Source: Psococerastis gibbosa
Taxonomy: Eukaryota > Arthropoda > Insecta > Psocodea > Psocidae
Assembly: GCA_963971405.1 (NCBI GenBank)
Contig: OZ020487.1
Span: forward strand, 30,923,371 to 30,987,370
Length of the DNA: 64,000 nucleotides
Direction: 5' to 3'
Both the position numbers and the translations under genes were made by a program. Position 1 is the stretch's first letter. Each line of letters begins with the position of its first letter. Below, piece after piece: positions 32,742 to 44,098 of the stretch. The notes beneath the pieces are model-generated. The model had not been told where the DNA came from and did no database searches. It saw only the letters and a program-made list of their open reading frames with translations.

Positions 32742-33195
32742 CCGTTTACAGGTTAACTTAACACCGGGAATAGGATTAAATTCATTTAACTTGGAAGCTG
32801 TCAAAACGCATTATTTAATTGTTTCGAACAAGAGTACAAAATGCGGAGGAAATTCAAATTAATAAATTGATCCTCATATCGGCTATATATTTTTGGTGCG
32901 CTTTCAAAATTTTATTCCTTCAATTTATACAAATTATTAAAAAATAATATATTCCAAAATTCTACATGTACATTTAAATATTTATTTGTGTTTCCATCAA
33001 TTATAAAACAATGCAACCATATTTTTGTACTCCAATAATTTTATAATTTGAATTTCCCGCGCATTTTGCACTGTTTTGTTTAAAACAATTGAAAAAATGC
33101 GTATTAATAGCTCATAATTTAAATGTGTATAACACCTTGGGGTTTATTTATAATAATTTAATCATATTCCCGGTGGTAGATTAATCTGTAAACGG
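32742..33195. mobile_element. FB3 element with about 40-bp inverted ends
   Basis: The left end CCGTTTACAGGTTAACTTAA CACCGGGAATA-GATTAAATT and the complemented right end CCGTTTACAGATTAATCTAC CACCGGGAATATGATTAAATT agree at most positions. The interior of about 370 bp is AT-rich without coding. A solo end-like fragment is near 7.8 kb. Confidence 0.7.
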
Positions 33196-33219
33196 ACCCA
33201 TTATGCAGTTTAATATTAT

Positions 33220-33320
33220 TCAATAAATCTGCTGGAGGTTAAAAATGCAAACAAAACCATTTGGAACAGCACTTCAAAAATTATCTTGTTTACATTTTTA
33301 ATCCCGGGTTAGGTTTTAAG
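33220..33320. repeat. Short inverted-end repeat shared with 44.45 kb
   Basis: GGTTAAAAATGCAAACA and TTGTTTACATTTTTAATCCC face each other around CATTTGGAACAGCACTTC. The same unit, diverged, is at about 44450-44527 (AAACAAACACATTTTGAATAG CACTTT, then TTTTTTACATTTTTAA). Confidence 0.55.
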
Positions 33321-33862
33321 CTACTAGTATGTAAGCAGCATGTTTTGATTTTAAGTTAACTCCAAAAATAAAAATAAATCATTTTAGAAAACGAAAATAG
33401 CAACAACCACAGTACTTTTTACGTACTAAGGTACTTTTAGAACGTATATCGTACAGCAAATGACACGACAGACAGAAAACCAAAGTACTACAGTTTGACA
33501 TGTTTTTGGCCAGTGGCTCCCCACATGGCCAAAAAGTGAAGTGCATGTGCATATGACGAAGGGAAAGCGGAGTGGGAGTTTCCTTATGGTGCGAGCACTC
33601 GCCACTTATTTTTAGCCAGTTGCTTGTGTAAGCCAAAATCGCTCAAGGGCTTGCGTCATAGCTTACCTAAATACGGACACTGCAACCCTTTAACACTGTT
33701 CAGCACTAGACTGCTGACAAAGTAGCTGACTCAGCCTCGCATTCTTACTGCAACATTTTGCCCTATTTATTCATCCAGGGCATATTTCTATATGGTTTAT
33801 TAGCACTACAACCTCCTTGCAACGATGTTTAGCATTAGACTTTTGGCAAAGTTGCTTCATGT

Positions 33863-34092
33863 CAGGCACAGATTCTTCAAAATGCGTAAAACTTTCAGTC
33901 CTATTTTTCACAAATATTCTCCCGGGGGAGACCCCCGGGCCCCCCTTGTGCTCGATTGTAATAATTACCTATAATATAGAACCCTTATTGCTCTGACAAT
34001 GGGTAACACCCCAATATTTCAGCCGTTTATTAAAAAAAAAAATCGTATTTCATCTTCGCCCCCTCCTTGGTCTCATTCTAGATCCGCGCCTG
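33863..34092. mobile_element. hAT-like non-autonomous element with 8-bp target duplication
   Basis: The ends are CAGGCACAGATTCTTC and, complemented, CAGGCGCGGATCTAG. Both sides carry CTTCATGT (33855-33862 and 34093-34100), an exact 8-bp duplication. The interior CTCCCGGGGGAGACCCCCGG is related to CTCCGGGGGAGACCCGATAG in the hAT-like element at 56339-56953, so both belong to one family. Length 230 bp, no coding. Confidence 0.82.
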
Positions 34093-35037
34093 CTTCATGT
34101 TGCAATAGTACGTGAATGAATGAATGAGTTATGTATTTCCAATCTCTACAAAACAATATATAGTACAATATTTTGCCTCTGACCGCAATGCATTGGAAGA
34201 TATTATACCTTACCAGTTACCGATCCCTCTCTGTCCCAATTGAAATAGAAGCTCTCTACTAACACGAAAGACAATTCAAGTCAAACTAACCCTTTGTTAT
34301 ATAATATTACACCGTTACCATTACCAATAAATCAGGAGGTTCAGTTCAAAAGCTGTGACTATTCGGTGACGGCCACAAATCATATCAAAATGTAGATGGG
34401 GAGGAGCTCTAAAATCAACATTGCATTTAGATCAAAAAAAGAATATTTGTGGTGTCCGATTTGATTTTAACACAACAGTAAATGTTTCAATTATTAATAT
34501 TTTATACTCACAGTAAAATGTATAACTAAACATCGCTCCAAGCTTTGCCTCTACATGAGAGAATTGATTGAATGAGAATTAAATTTGGAAATGACAGAGG
34601 GTGCAATGGCCGCCAAAAAGCGGGCACAAAAGATGAGCAGGTGGAGCCCATCCTACTGATGGCCGAACTGTTTTTGTTTGCTTTATCGACATTTCCTACT
34701 GCCCCTAAACATATCCAACATTGCTGCTCTGACCTCATACCAGCATTGCCATTTACTTTTGCATTATTATTTCTGCGACTCTATAAATAATAAACTGTCT
34801 TACGTTGTGTAATTCCGTATACAGAGCGGGAATGGAGGGCAGAAGGCAGGCCACGGAACCGACAGAGAGACGAGGCAGAAAGATGTCAGTGGCGGATTGG
34901 CAGAGGAAGATATCTAGAGAGAGGTGGTGCATGAGGCTAACTCCCAGGGCTATAGCACAGAAGTAGTAGCTGTCAATAGAACAACTATACACTATTTTTT
35001 TACAAAGTAGAGTTTCAATGTAATATCGATCTTTTTT

Positions 35038-35312
35038 GATCACTTAAGCCTATTGGGCCTATTGTGCCCCCTACAACAATGTATCTAGATCACTTCCTCG
35101 ACAAACTATGTCTTCTATATGCTTCTTGAAATTCGTCTAGTATCCAGGGTTACTCCTAAATACTTAACTTGCCGTTCCCATGATATGGGTTTGCCCTCAA
35201 TGAGGACATGCTTCAATGATGGCTTCCTTCTATTAGTGAAGAGAACTATGCATGTTTTGGCCACATTTAGTTTAGTTTTTGTTTTGCACCATTCAGCAGT
35301 AATATCAACCAC
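35038..35312 (-). mobile_element. LINE fragment: reverse transcriptase end joined to 3' tail
   Basis: On the minus strand 65 codons read KTKLNVAKTCIVLFTNRRKP then a second block ISWERQVKYLGVTLDTRR. LN-x-x-KT-x-x-x-LF and VKYLGVTLD are hallmark blocks at the end of the reverse transcriptase of non-LTR (Jockey/R1-like) elements. Straight after it comes GAGGAAGTGATCTAGATAC and the tail GTAGGGGGCACAATAGGCCC, shared with 44950-45015. The RNase H-side and zinc-knuckle part seen in the other copy is missing, so this copy has an internal deletion. Confidence 0.75.
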
Positions 35313-35334
35313 GTGCTATATCGATCATAGCGGC

Positions 35335-35556
35335 AGAAGTGAGTAGAAGTAGAAGAAATGATCCTCTACATTTTGATATCGATTTTTATAATGCGTAAAC
35401 CTAACCTTGTATTTTTTTCACGCCTTCACAAACCAGTGCCAAGCAGTGTTAATGCCGGCAACATAATGTGTATCAAAATGTGAAGGAGTATTCGCTCTAT
35501 ACTTTTTCTACTCCCATTTATGGCTCTTAGATCGATATTTTATAGAATAAATATGA
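35335..35556. mobile_element. FB7 inverted-repeat element, copy 2
   Basis: AGTAGAAGTAGAAGAAATGA TCCTCTACATTTTGATATCG on the left faces GTATCAAAATGTGAAGGAGT and TTTTTCTACTCCCATTTATG on the right. It abuts the LINE fragment and is followed by a SINE, a nested cluster. Confidence 0.6.
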
Positions 35557-35557
35557 C

Positions 35558-35748
35558 GTTTTTTGTTATATTACTAAGCCAACCGAGTATGAGCAATAAT
35601 GCCCTCTCTTACACTCAACTAGGAAGGCCCGGTACCGCCTGCTTTAAATGCCCTCCGAAGCATGGGCAGAAAATTTAGCAAGTGTGGGAAACGAACCAAC
35701 ACCCTTTCGGGTGAAAGTCGGAGTCTGTACAACTACTCTACATGTACT
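35558..35748 (-). mobile_element. tRNA-derived SINE, nearly full
   Basis: Minus-strand copy: TCAGTACATGTAGAGTAGTT head, GACTCCGACTTTCACCCGAA, a B box worn to TTGGTTCGTTTCCC, GGAGGGCATTTAAAGCAGGC, and a 3' end in which GCCCTAACTCCGCTAGG is altered. Ends in ACTAAGCC-type tail before AATATAAC. Confidence 0.82.
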
Positions 35749-37728
35749 GACCATAGAAGCTCTACTTTGTACAACAACAAAAAACCGTATAGTGGGAGTG
35801 TTCGATTTGCTCTTAAGAGGTGAAAGTTTAGATTAGAGGATGCGGAAAGGGGGTTTGTAAAGCACAGAGTATTGGAGCATAAACGCCGTGACCCAAATGC
35901 AGTTGGCGGCTGTCCCCGGCACCTGCCACGGCTTTGCCAGCCCCACTACAATGACCTTACAGCACCCACACCGCCCTGCCCCGCCCCTATTTTACCTCCA
36001 TACCGGCTTCCGGAAAAACTGCACTTTTGCCAGACGACAGCGAACACCCTCAAAGCTATTCCTGCCTACACACGTCTTGGTCAGCTCATTTGACGCGTTC
36101 ACGAACTTAGTCTAGCCATGCTCACGGCTGTTACAATTTGGAAATGGTAAGCTGCCTCAGCACGGAATGACATCGAGGACAATAACTAGTTTGCCAGCCA
36201 GAACCCAAGTGGAAACAATGCCAATAATGCCCGGATGAATGGAGTCCTTGCCATGCCTAAGTCCATAAACACCCCTTCGAACTTTTTAATGTTCAAATTT
36301 ATAACAAAATAGCTTGTTTGCTTGACCAGTTGTCAGTTGTGTCTACAAGCTTAACATTTATTTTTATTTTAGCAGCTTTGGTAATCTCAGGGACAATCCC
36401 ACTCTGTAGTGAAGGTGAATTATAACAAGACTACCCTCTTGTATATCAGGTAAGCACGACAGTAACCCCAACTTACGGTCCTCAAATCACCCGCACTGGG
36501 CACTTCGCTAGAGTGCTTTGTAATACCCGTGACACGGTCTTCACTCTTCTTATAAACTGACAATGAGAGCACAGTAAGATTGACCCCGAAATTGGTAAAT
36601 TTGTCAAGACAAAAAAATAATGAGGCAATAACTCATTCTTCTCGAAGGTCTAAGTGTTTTCAAACCATTTTTTTTTTTTTTTTTACAATTGTGCCTTTCT
36701 GTGCTGCTTCCAGTACACAGATTCGGACAATGTTGCTGAACCAGTATTTTCTTATTTCAGACAACAGCAAAGCAGAGAGATGTAGTGAGTCAGTTGCGGG
36801 TAAATGAACAAGGCCTGGCAAGTGGTAAGGTTGTCGCCAATTGGAAATAGCCAGCAGTTGTGTCGCAACTCTATTAAAGTCACAAATACGACGGGAGTCA
36901 TCGCACCGCCCGCGCCCATAACTCACTACCTACTGCCCCTTTTGCCAACTGCCCGACACATTCATAATTATTGCTTCCCCGGTTTACGACATGTCAAATA
37001 TAATACGCTTAACGCAACAATACTTGTTTACTATAAATACAGTACATACTGCAAAATTTACTTCGTGTACTTGTATTTGTAAAAAAAATATACAGTAGCC
37101 GTAGCCGTTTTGTGGGGGCCGTCCAAAATACGAAAACAACAACAACAAAAACAAACATTTGTCTAAGCTACGCGGAAAGTGCAGCCCGGAGGAAATATTG
37201 AAGAATTCAGATTCCACTTTCTGTAACTTTACCAATAGTGAGAGGCACCCTTAATTTTAAAGACCTGCCTTATTTTTAGCCCAAAATATGGACGCTGTGC
37301 GTGAGATTTGTCGAGAGACTCCGCCCTAGTAAGAATCAACCGGTAGTTAGGATTTGGGTACAATTTGAGTTGAGGATTTAAAAAATGCATCGGGAGCGTT
37401 TAAAGTTGAACGGACGAACAAGAAGGCTTCCCCCACTTTGATGACGAAAAACTGAAGCTGGCGGCTTGACAGTAGGCAACAGCATGCAGGTCTTTGCCCC
37501 CCAATTGGGCCAAAGACGTTTGGGAGAATTTGGGTGATATTTTGTTCTTTTTTTGCTGATCCAAGATGCAAAGGTTTTAGCTAGTGGTAGAGTAAGATTA
37601 GTGGCTATGAAATTAAAAGAATATTTGTGTTTCATCGTTCGGTGCGTATACGCCGAGTATAGTCTTTATTATTGTTTTTCAATAAACAGTATATACGTAG
37701 TATAATGTACTGTAGTACGTAGTACAGT
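35749..37728. other. No gene seen
   Basis: Several short open frames (35872-36115, 36804-37082) lack any family resemblance or splice support. A T-run of about 18 lies at 36666-36684. Confidence 0.4.
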
Positions 37729-37972
37729 TGAGGAGCAAACTTTCAAAACGGCACTAATCCATGAAAATTAAAAATTGATTTTTTCATCGATTTTCCATCT
37801 TGAAGATGAGTTGAATCAGGATTGCGAATCAAAACAAAAAAATTTAACCCAGTCTCCTGAAGGGTTAAAATCTTATATTCCCGTTATAATAAAGCCAAAA
37901 TAATTATGTTTTTCGTGTTTTCTAAACATTTTACGAAAATGGATTAGTGCCGTTTTGAAAGTTTGCTCCTCA
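37729..37972. mobile_element. FB5 MITE with 33-bp terminal inverted repeats
   Basis: TGAGGAGCAAACTTTCAAAA CGGCACTAATCCAT at the left end is matched by its exact complement at the right end. The 244-bp element has a non-coding AT-rich interior. Flanks do not show an obvious duplication beyond GT. Single copy in this window. Confidence 0.78.
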
Positions 37973-38360
37973 GTTGGCCTCGTTAATAAAAATAGGAAGC
38001 AAAAACAAGACACTTTTCCGATTCTGGATTATCGAAGGGTCCAGACTATAGTATGCCATATTTAATGGCATTAAAACATATGTTTAACCTTAGTTTACAT
38101 AATCAATTTTTAAATTAAAGCATGCAGACAAAAATGTGCATGTTCAAAATTACAACCATGTAAGAAAAACAGTATGTTAAAATAAAACATTAGTTAAATC
38201 TTCTTGAAAAAGCCGACGCATTGGCTCATGGCAGCCCGCACCTACCCCCATCGCCTCCCCCACGAAGCCAATTGCCCGGCCGGATTACAGGAATCACCAA
38301 ACAAGCGGGAGTCCGGATTACCGAGGCCCTACTGTAAATGAAATTAATATAAATAAATAA

Positions 38361-38560
38361 GGACTTTTTGTTCTATTACTAAGCCAACCTAGCGGAGTTA
38401 GGGCTATAAAGCTCTCTCATACACTCAACTAGGATGACCCGGGACCGCCTGCTTTACATGCCCTCCAAAGCATGGCCAGAAAATGTAGCCAGTGTAAGAC
38501 TCGAATCAACAACCTTTCCGGTGATAGTCAGAGTCTGTACCACTACTCTACAGGTCCTGA
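38361..38560 (-). mobile_element. tRNA-derived SINE, full length
   Basis: Complete minus-strand copy from TCAGGACCTGTAGAGTAGTG to the GGTTGGCTTAGTAATAGAAC tail and AAAAAGTCC. B box GGTTGATTCGAGTC region is slightly worn. Confidence 0.88.
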
Positions 38561-38865
38561 ATTTGAAATTAATATGAATGAAAGCTAAGGGGAGAGTGAA
38601 AGTGCCTCATAAAAGTGAGCAGGTAACACGTAAATAATAGAGTTTGATTTGATAAGTGACGTGATGTTTCTGTTGGACACTGGTGAATTGGCCTGTTAAT
38701 CACTCAGCTCATTCACCGCGGCCCACTATATTAATCCCACCAAACTGCAAGTGACAAAATTAATCGATTACAACCTGCGATAAAACTCGTGCCAAATTTT
38801 ACTATTTTCTTGTTATGCCGCAGGCTCCAACAAGTCAAAATAAATAAATAATTACTTATGTTTTA

Positions 38866-38941
38866 TTACTAGACAAATTTAGCGGACAGAAGGCTAAAAT
38901 AAAACGCCCCCCTCCCCCCGTACTCAACTGGGGTAGGCAGA
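38866..38941 (-). mobile_element. Degenerate SINE 3' fragment
   Basis: TTACTAGACAAATTTAGCGG and GTACTCAACTGGGGTAGG echo the ACTAAGCCAACCTAGCGGAG and ACTCAACTAGGAAGGCC of the family on the minus strand. Strongly diverged. Confidence 0.4.
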
Positions 38942-40241
38942 ATACTAGCCATAGACTTGCACAACTGAATACCATTTTAATTAATGTAAAAACATGTGTA
39001 TTTTAGCAGATCACACATATTTTGGACCTCGTAGTCTTCTGATACCTAATAGGATGATTATCCGCGTGGGTAATAACAGAGGCTATTGACAGACTTAATT
39101 TTCTTCTTCTTCTTCGGCCGGTACTCCCCTGCGCCGAAGGAATGTATTTATGTATAATTTAAAAAACTATTGGCACGCTATTCCCGGGGAAGGAGTTCAA
39201 GAACTGTGGCCAATTTGTGTTATAGTGAAGGCCACATGTTATTTATTGAAATGTAGAGGAGCATTAATTCATAGACATAAATAAATAAAAACTTTTATTT
39301 GTGACGGCCCAACGATCGATATTTCTTATGATAATCGACTGTACAAAACACGCATAATGGGGATACTCAAATTTGCTCTTAAAAGCAGGTAGTTTTTAGT
39401 GTATGTATGAGTTCTGAGAAGGGGGGGAGGGCACGGCCACGGCAAGGGGAGGGGGAGTAAGAAGTAATTAGTGAGGTCGCCAGGTGTGCCAACATAAATA
39501 CACACACAAGCCAAGTATTCGCAGCAAACCGCTCTATATCCTTCACAACGATAACCTCTTATTTACCACTTAAAATACACAGAACATCGTTGCAGACAAT
39601 GTCAACCATTTCCTGCATCCACGAAAAAACACTACTAAGGACCCATTCGAATGAATTCCCATAAGCCGTCAAGTGGGAAATGGCGCCCGTTCTGACAACA
39701 GCAATTACTTGGCATTCAAATACATGAAATGTGCAACATTAAACTTAACAATTGACTAAAATCATTGATATTGTGGGGCATTGCGGTAGAAGTTTGATTT
39801 ATCTAGAATATCCATACAGTATATTACCAATTCCAACTAATTTTAAATAAATTAATATCCATATTTCTCTTACTCATGGTAATATTTGAATTTGTTTCAT
39901 TTTATTATTTTGGTTATATATTTGGTATTAGATTGGTGTATAATATTTTGCCACTTTTTGTACAATAATTTGCTTTAAGGAAACATAATATGCAATACAA
40001 TTAACAATTTTCACGGCCCATCATTATGGTACGTACCATTTTCTTTAAAAACAAATATATTGGATTTGTTATGAAACTTACCACAATGCAAGTACTAGGG
40101 AAAAACATGTCCATACTACGGCGAAGGCACGAGTTTCGTTGTTGTAAGAACATTCTATTTCAGGACAGAAATAGTACAATAGATTAATTGCCATTGAAAC
40201 TGTAGTTATAGAAGAATGCTAAAAATGTCATAGGATAGGGC

Positions 40242-40318
40242 TTGTGGTCCAGAGGTTAAGATGACGCCCCGGTTAGGTGTAGAACGTGGGTTCGAATCCG
40301 CGGAATCTCGCCAAGTCC
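40242..40318 (+). repeat. tRNA-like relic (SINE head)
   Basis: GGGCTTGTGGTCCAGAGGTT gives a D-arm/A-box-like start, and GTGGGTTCGAATCCGCG a B box. The T-stem pairs poorly and no acceptor stem closes, so this is a tRNA-derived repeat, not a working tRNA gene. Confidence 0.5.
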
Positions 40319-40401
40319 AGTTTTTTCTCTATCCTCTAATTTCGGTTATAACGATAACCTCTTCAACCAAAGTTAATTTAATGTCACTGTTATATGTATA
40401 A

Positions 40402-40548
40402 ATCAGGATATGTAGAGTAGTGGTACAGACTCCGACTTTCACCCGAAAGGTTGTTGGGTCGAATCCCACTGCTCACTGGTCTCAATAATCGTATACACAA
40501 GAATACATACAACACATTATCAGGACATGTAGAATAGTGGTACAGACT
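40402..40548 (+). mobile_element. SINE head fragments, two in tandem
   Basis: 40402-40473 carries TCAGGATATGTAGAGTAGTG through GGTTGTTGGGTCGAATCCC; 40519-40548 restarts with TATCAGGACATGTAGAATAG TGG. The sequence between them (CTGGTCTCAATAATCGT-ATACACAAGAATACATACAAC) also occurs before the SINE at 19.73 kb, so host flank or a longer element is shared by both loci. Confidence 0.65.
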
Positions 40549-41522
40549 GTGGCGAAATCTTACTCTCTGTCGGTAGTCCATCTCCGTAAGATTGCCACGT
40601 TATGTACAATACATACCTCAGCATATATTGTTTTAATTTTTTTTGGTTTTGTTCGCATAATTTATTTTCATAAATATTCAATCATTAGAATTCCCTTCTC
40701 TCAACCATATTGTTTATCATTTTCAGGCATGCAAACTTATTAGAGCAAACTTTCTTAACCAGTAAATAGTTTGGCGGGCATTTTGAACTTCCATCTCTAT
40801 TTTCTTTATTTATACTTACTATTATTTATTATATTCACCTCCTTCAATATTTCCAATAGATAACTTAAATATTAATAATTATAATAATAATAATGTAATC
40901 ATAATAGACATAGTAATAATTATTTCTTCTTTCATTTAAATCTATTATTTTTCATATCTTTATATTTTGAGATTCTTTGATATCCGTTCTATGTCGCGAT
41001 CAATTTCCCAGCCAACTCCCAATATCCGGCCTTCATCCTTCATTCCAAAATATGGCGTCTGGCGTAAATAAAGAGAGGACCTGTTACTATACGAAATCGA
41101 TTTAATTATATTTATTAATTATATTTTCTATACGCCTTCTGGATTTTGAAATAAAAATGTTAACATCTACCTTCGGTAAGTCTATACCTCATAATTGAAA
41201 GTTTTTGGTCTTATAATCTTCCGATTTGATTGAGAATTGTTCCTAATCGCACACGTGTCTTTCAGAATGAACCCATTGTACCCTCCTTGAAATGGCTTAA
41301 GCACTCGAGGTGCGGGCCAGTACAGAGGACGAAGCCAAGATGTAATACTTAATTCCTATGTTGCCTAGGATGGGCCACCGACAGAGGGAGAGTGGTGTTG
41401 CCATCAACCGACAGCCGACCGGATCAGGTTAGGCCGAGGGACCCTCTCCTGTAAATATGTACATTTAAAATTGTAAGTAATGTATATTTTGTACATTAGG
41501 GCCATGTAAAAATGTAAATTTA

Positions 41523-41660
41523 AAGTAGCTTTTATAAACAATTTCGCCATAATAATTTAGTAGCTTTTTCATAAATATTCATCTAGCAGTTTTGACACAT
41601 TTTGTGAAAACAATTTCGCCATGATAACTTAGTAGCTTTTTCATAAAATAAATTTAGTAG
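41523..41660. repeat. Direct repeat of about 60 bp
   Basis: ACAATTTCGCCATAATAATT TAGTAGCTTTTTCATAAA at about 41538 is repeated at about 41609 with two changes. The surrounding DNA to 41.7 kb holds further TTTAGTAGCT pieces. Confidence 0.6.
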
Positions 41661-42272
41661 CTGATAAAATATTTTCGATAGTAGATTTCTTAAATAATGA
41701 ATAATAGTATTAATTACAATTTTCGACAAATTTAGTTTCCTTATAAACATTTTCGCAACGTTTTTTAAATAATATTTCGAATCAATTGTAAAGCGCAATT
41801 AACTTAGCCTACCTGAACTAATTTCATTTATTATTTCCTTAACTTATGTTTAGTAAACTTTTATAGTGATTTAGTAGTAGCAAATAGTTGAAATGTATTT
41901 AATCATTTATTGAAAATTTAGTTGAACAATTTATTAGAACGCTGGTTAGCTTTGCCAAGGTTGGCTCAGACGCCTTAGTACCCTTTTTAGATAGGGTGGG
42001 TTTTCTGAGGCCTTAGGTGGAGGCCATCGTATAGTAGTGGTTGTATGGTTAGCTAGAAACTGATTAGTTTGTACTTTAGTCCCTATAGTAGTGGGAGAGT
42101 ATAATGTCGGTATTCTAGGCCAGACTTCTTAGTAGTTAGATAGTTAGTTAGTGGTCGTATCCAATAGTAGTTGTCGTTTGGGGGTTCTTCGAATATAATT
42201 TAGTACTTCGTCTTGTCAGGTAGGCTAATAACATTTTTAACTTTTCAGCATTAACGTTTTCTTTTCACAGGT

Positions 42273-42513
42273 CGGCGTGGCTGTCTTTTTATCAGTATTC
42301 CCGCAGCGTTTTGTGATCGTGGTTCAGAGCGTAGTAATACTACTTCCAGCCAACCGCAAGCCTGTTCTTTGGGGCTGCTGGTTTGGAATGTCGTATTCGA
42401 TGTTGCGGTGACGCCATGTAGATCGTCCAGTCTGTCCATTTTCGACAGAGTTTCGGATGTATTCGAAATGGTCTCTCCCAAAACTATCCGCCTGTACCGC
42501 GAATTCACAATTC
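42273..42513 (+). CDS. Candidate exon, unknown product
   Basis: Seen: pyrimidine-rich acceptor GTTTTCTTTTCACAG and a consensus donor CC|GTAAGT frame 241 bp that is open in one frame: two bases finish a codon, then 79 codons, then two bases over. The peptide includes LVWNVVFDVAVTPCRSSSLS and FEMVSPKTIRLYREF. Base composition is richer in GC than its surroundings. I recognise no family. The minus strand is also open (85 codons at 42251-42508), which weakens the case. It could be an exon of a host gene or an unrecognised element. Confidence 0.3.
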
Positions 42514-43375
42514 CGTAAGTAGCCTTCTGGTTGCAGAGGTTCTTTGTCTCTTCCAGATGTGCTATGCTGGGTTGTTAATTTTCCCTATATTTGAAATAAC
42601 TAGCTTCTTGTGTTGTATCTTTTATGGATCCACTTGTTGTCATAGTTGAGGCCCTACTCTTCGCGAGTAACGGTTCTATTTATTCTCTAGTCACGTCAGC
42701 CTTATTTAACTTTGGTTTAGTATAGTTAGTTAGTCTTGCATAATACAGTATAAAGTCATCTTGCCCTATTAGCGATTAGGGATAGTAGGTCTCTTATTTT
42801 CCAGTATGAATGTTAGTCAGTGTGAATGCAATTCTGCACATTATATATTTAGTGGGTTTCAACCTTGTTTAATAATTGATATCTTCGATCTTCTGCTTAC
42901 CTGGGTACACATAGTTAAGCTATTGCGCTACATTAGTTGTGCTATTCGCATATTTTTACTTAATCATTGCAACTTCAGTGCTTTGAAGTTTAGTAACCTT
43001 ATTCCTGGTAATAACAATATTCTAGATACATTTCTTATAATAATTGAATATAATTTGAACCATGCTTGACATAAGCCTCTTTTTATAATATAATTTCATA
43101 TTTTAATAAAACTTGATTTAAAATAAATAATCTAATGGTCTAAACTTAATCTTTAATTAATTAATCTTTAATTGGCATCAATTTAGCTAAATGCTTGCTC
43201 CTTAAGCGAGACTCTATCATACTTTTATACTTTTGATAATGTTTGATCGTTCATTAACTGGTAGGAGAGGAATAAGCCATTTATACGGTCGTACAATTAT
43301 ATCTATATATATATTCTTTTGCATTATAATAAACTTAAATTTATTAAATCTGTATTCTCCTTTCCAAGATAGGGT

Positions 43376-43496
43376 TCCCTTCGGATCTAGTGCCATGGAT
43401 GGTCTGGCTGTGTTGGCCTATTTTCTAACAAGCCCCTGCCAATACCCGACGAGAGCTGCCGGTGCGCTCAAGTGTGGTAACTGGCCCACAAACTAG
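43376..43496 (+). CDS. Candidate terminal exon following 42273-42513
   Basis: If spliced at CTTTCCAAGATAG|GG, the single base G completes the split codon CC|G of the exon at 42273-42513, and the frame continues VPFGSSAMDGLAVLAYFLTS, PCQYPTRAAGALKCG, NWPTN to TAG at 43494-43496. Phase agreement is one chance in three, so support is modest. The region is GC-richer than its flanks. No family recognised. Confidence 0.22.
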
Positions 43497-43511
43497 GAGT
43501 GGCCCAATTAC

Positions 43512-43670
43512 AAGACTCCGACTTTCACCCGAATGGTTATTGGGTCGAGTCCCACACTTGCTACATTTTCTGGCCATGCATCGGAGGGCATGTAAATCAG
43601 GCGGTCCCGAGTCTTCCTAGTTATTGCCCTAACTCCGCTAGGTTGGCTAAGTAATAGAACAAAAAGTCAG
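43512..43670 (+). mobile_element. tRNA-derived SINE, with internal deletion
   Basis: GACTCCGACTTTCACCCGAA, GGGTCGAGTCCCACACTTGC, GGAGGGCATGTAAATCAGGC are present; GAGTGTAAGAGAGGGCTTTA is missing, so CTTCCTAGTT joins ATTGCCCTAACTCCGCTAGG directly. Confidence 0.82.
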
Positions 43671-43991
43671 TATTATACCGACTGATGTCTCATTAGATGT
43701 TACCATACACGGTGCATCGCACATCGTTGGCGTACAGATTTTTGATTCCGTCTTTTGCGGCCATCTACTGACATTGCGTTACGACTATCGCACAAAATTT
43801 AAGAACGTTTTGTAGCTTACTCATTTATAGCGATAAATGAAATTCGTTATTTAACGATAATCATTGTTACATGTTATTAACATGTTAGATATGAGATGAT
43901 GTTCCATCTAGAATACTCCTGGCATAGAAAGAATACTAAACAACAGTTACCTCTGCAGTTAGTGCTAAATAAACATGACTTATCATTAATT

Positions 43992-44095
43992 GAGAGGATA
44001 TGGAAAGCAGAAAAATGACACACCAAAATCTGATGTTTTTATTGAATTTATATTTTTTAGTAAATTTAATAAGCAAGTTATTTAAGTTTTAAAAA
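43992..44095. mobile_element. FB2 left-arm fragment, followed by a SINE
   Basis: GAGGATATGGAAAGCAGAAA, ACACCAAAATCTGATG and AATAAGCAAGTTATT match the FB2 arm, and the flank has TTAAT. The element is cut where the SINE at 44099 begins, so the SINE probably inserted into or removed the remainder. Confidence 0.6.
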
Positions 44096-44098
44096 TAA

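Noticed and set aside
40242-40318. Functional tRNA gene
   Set aside because: A and B boxes are present, but the T-stem has mismatches and no acceptor stem closes, so it is a tRNA-derived repeat.
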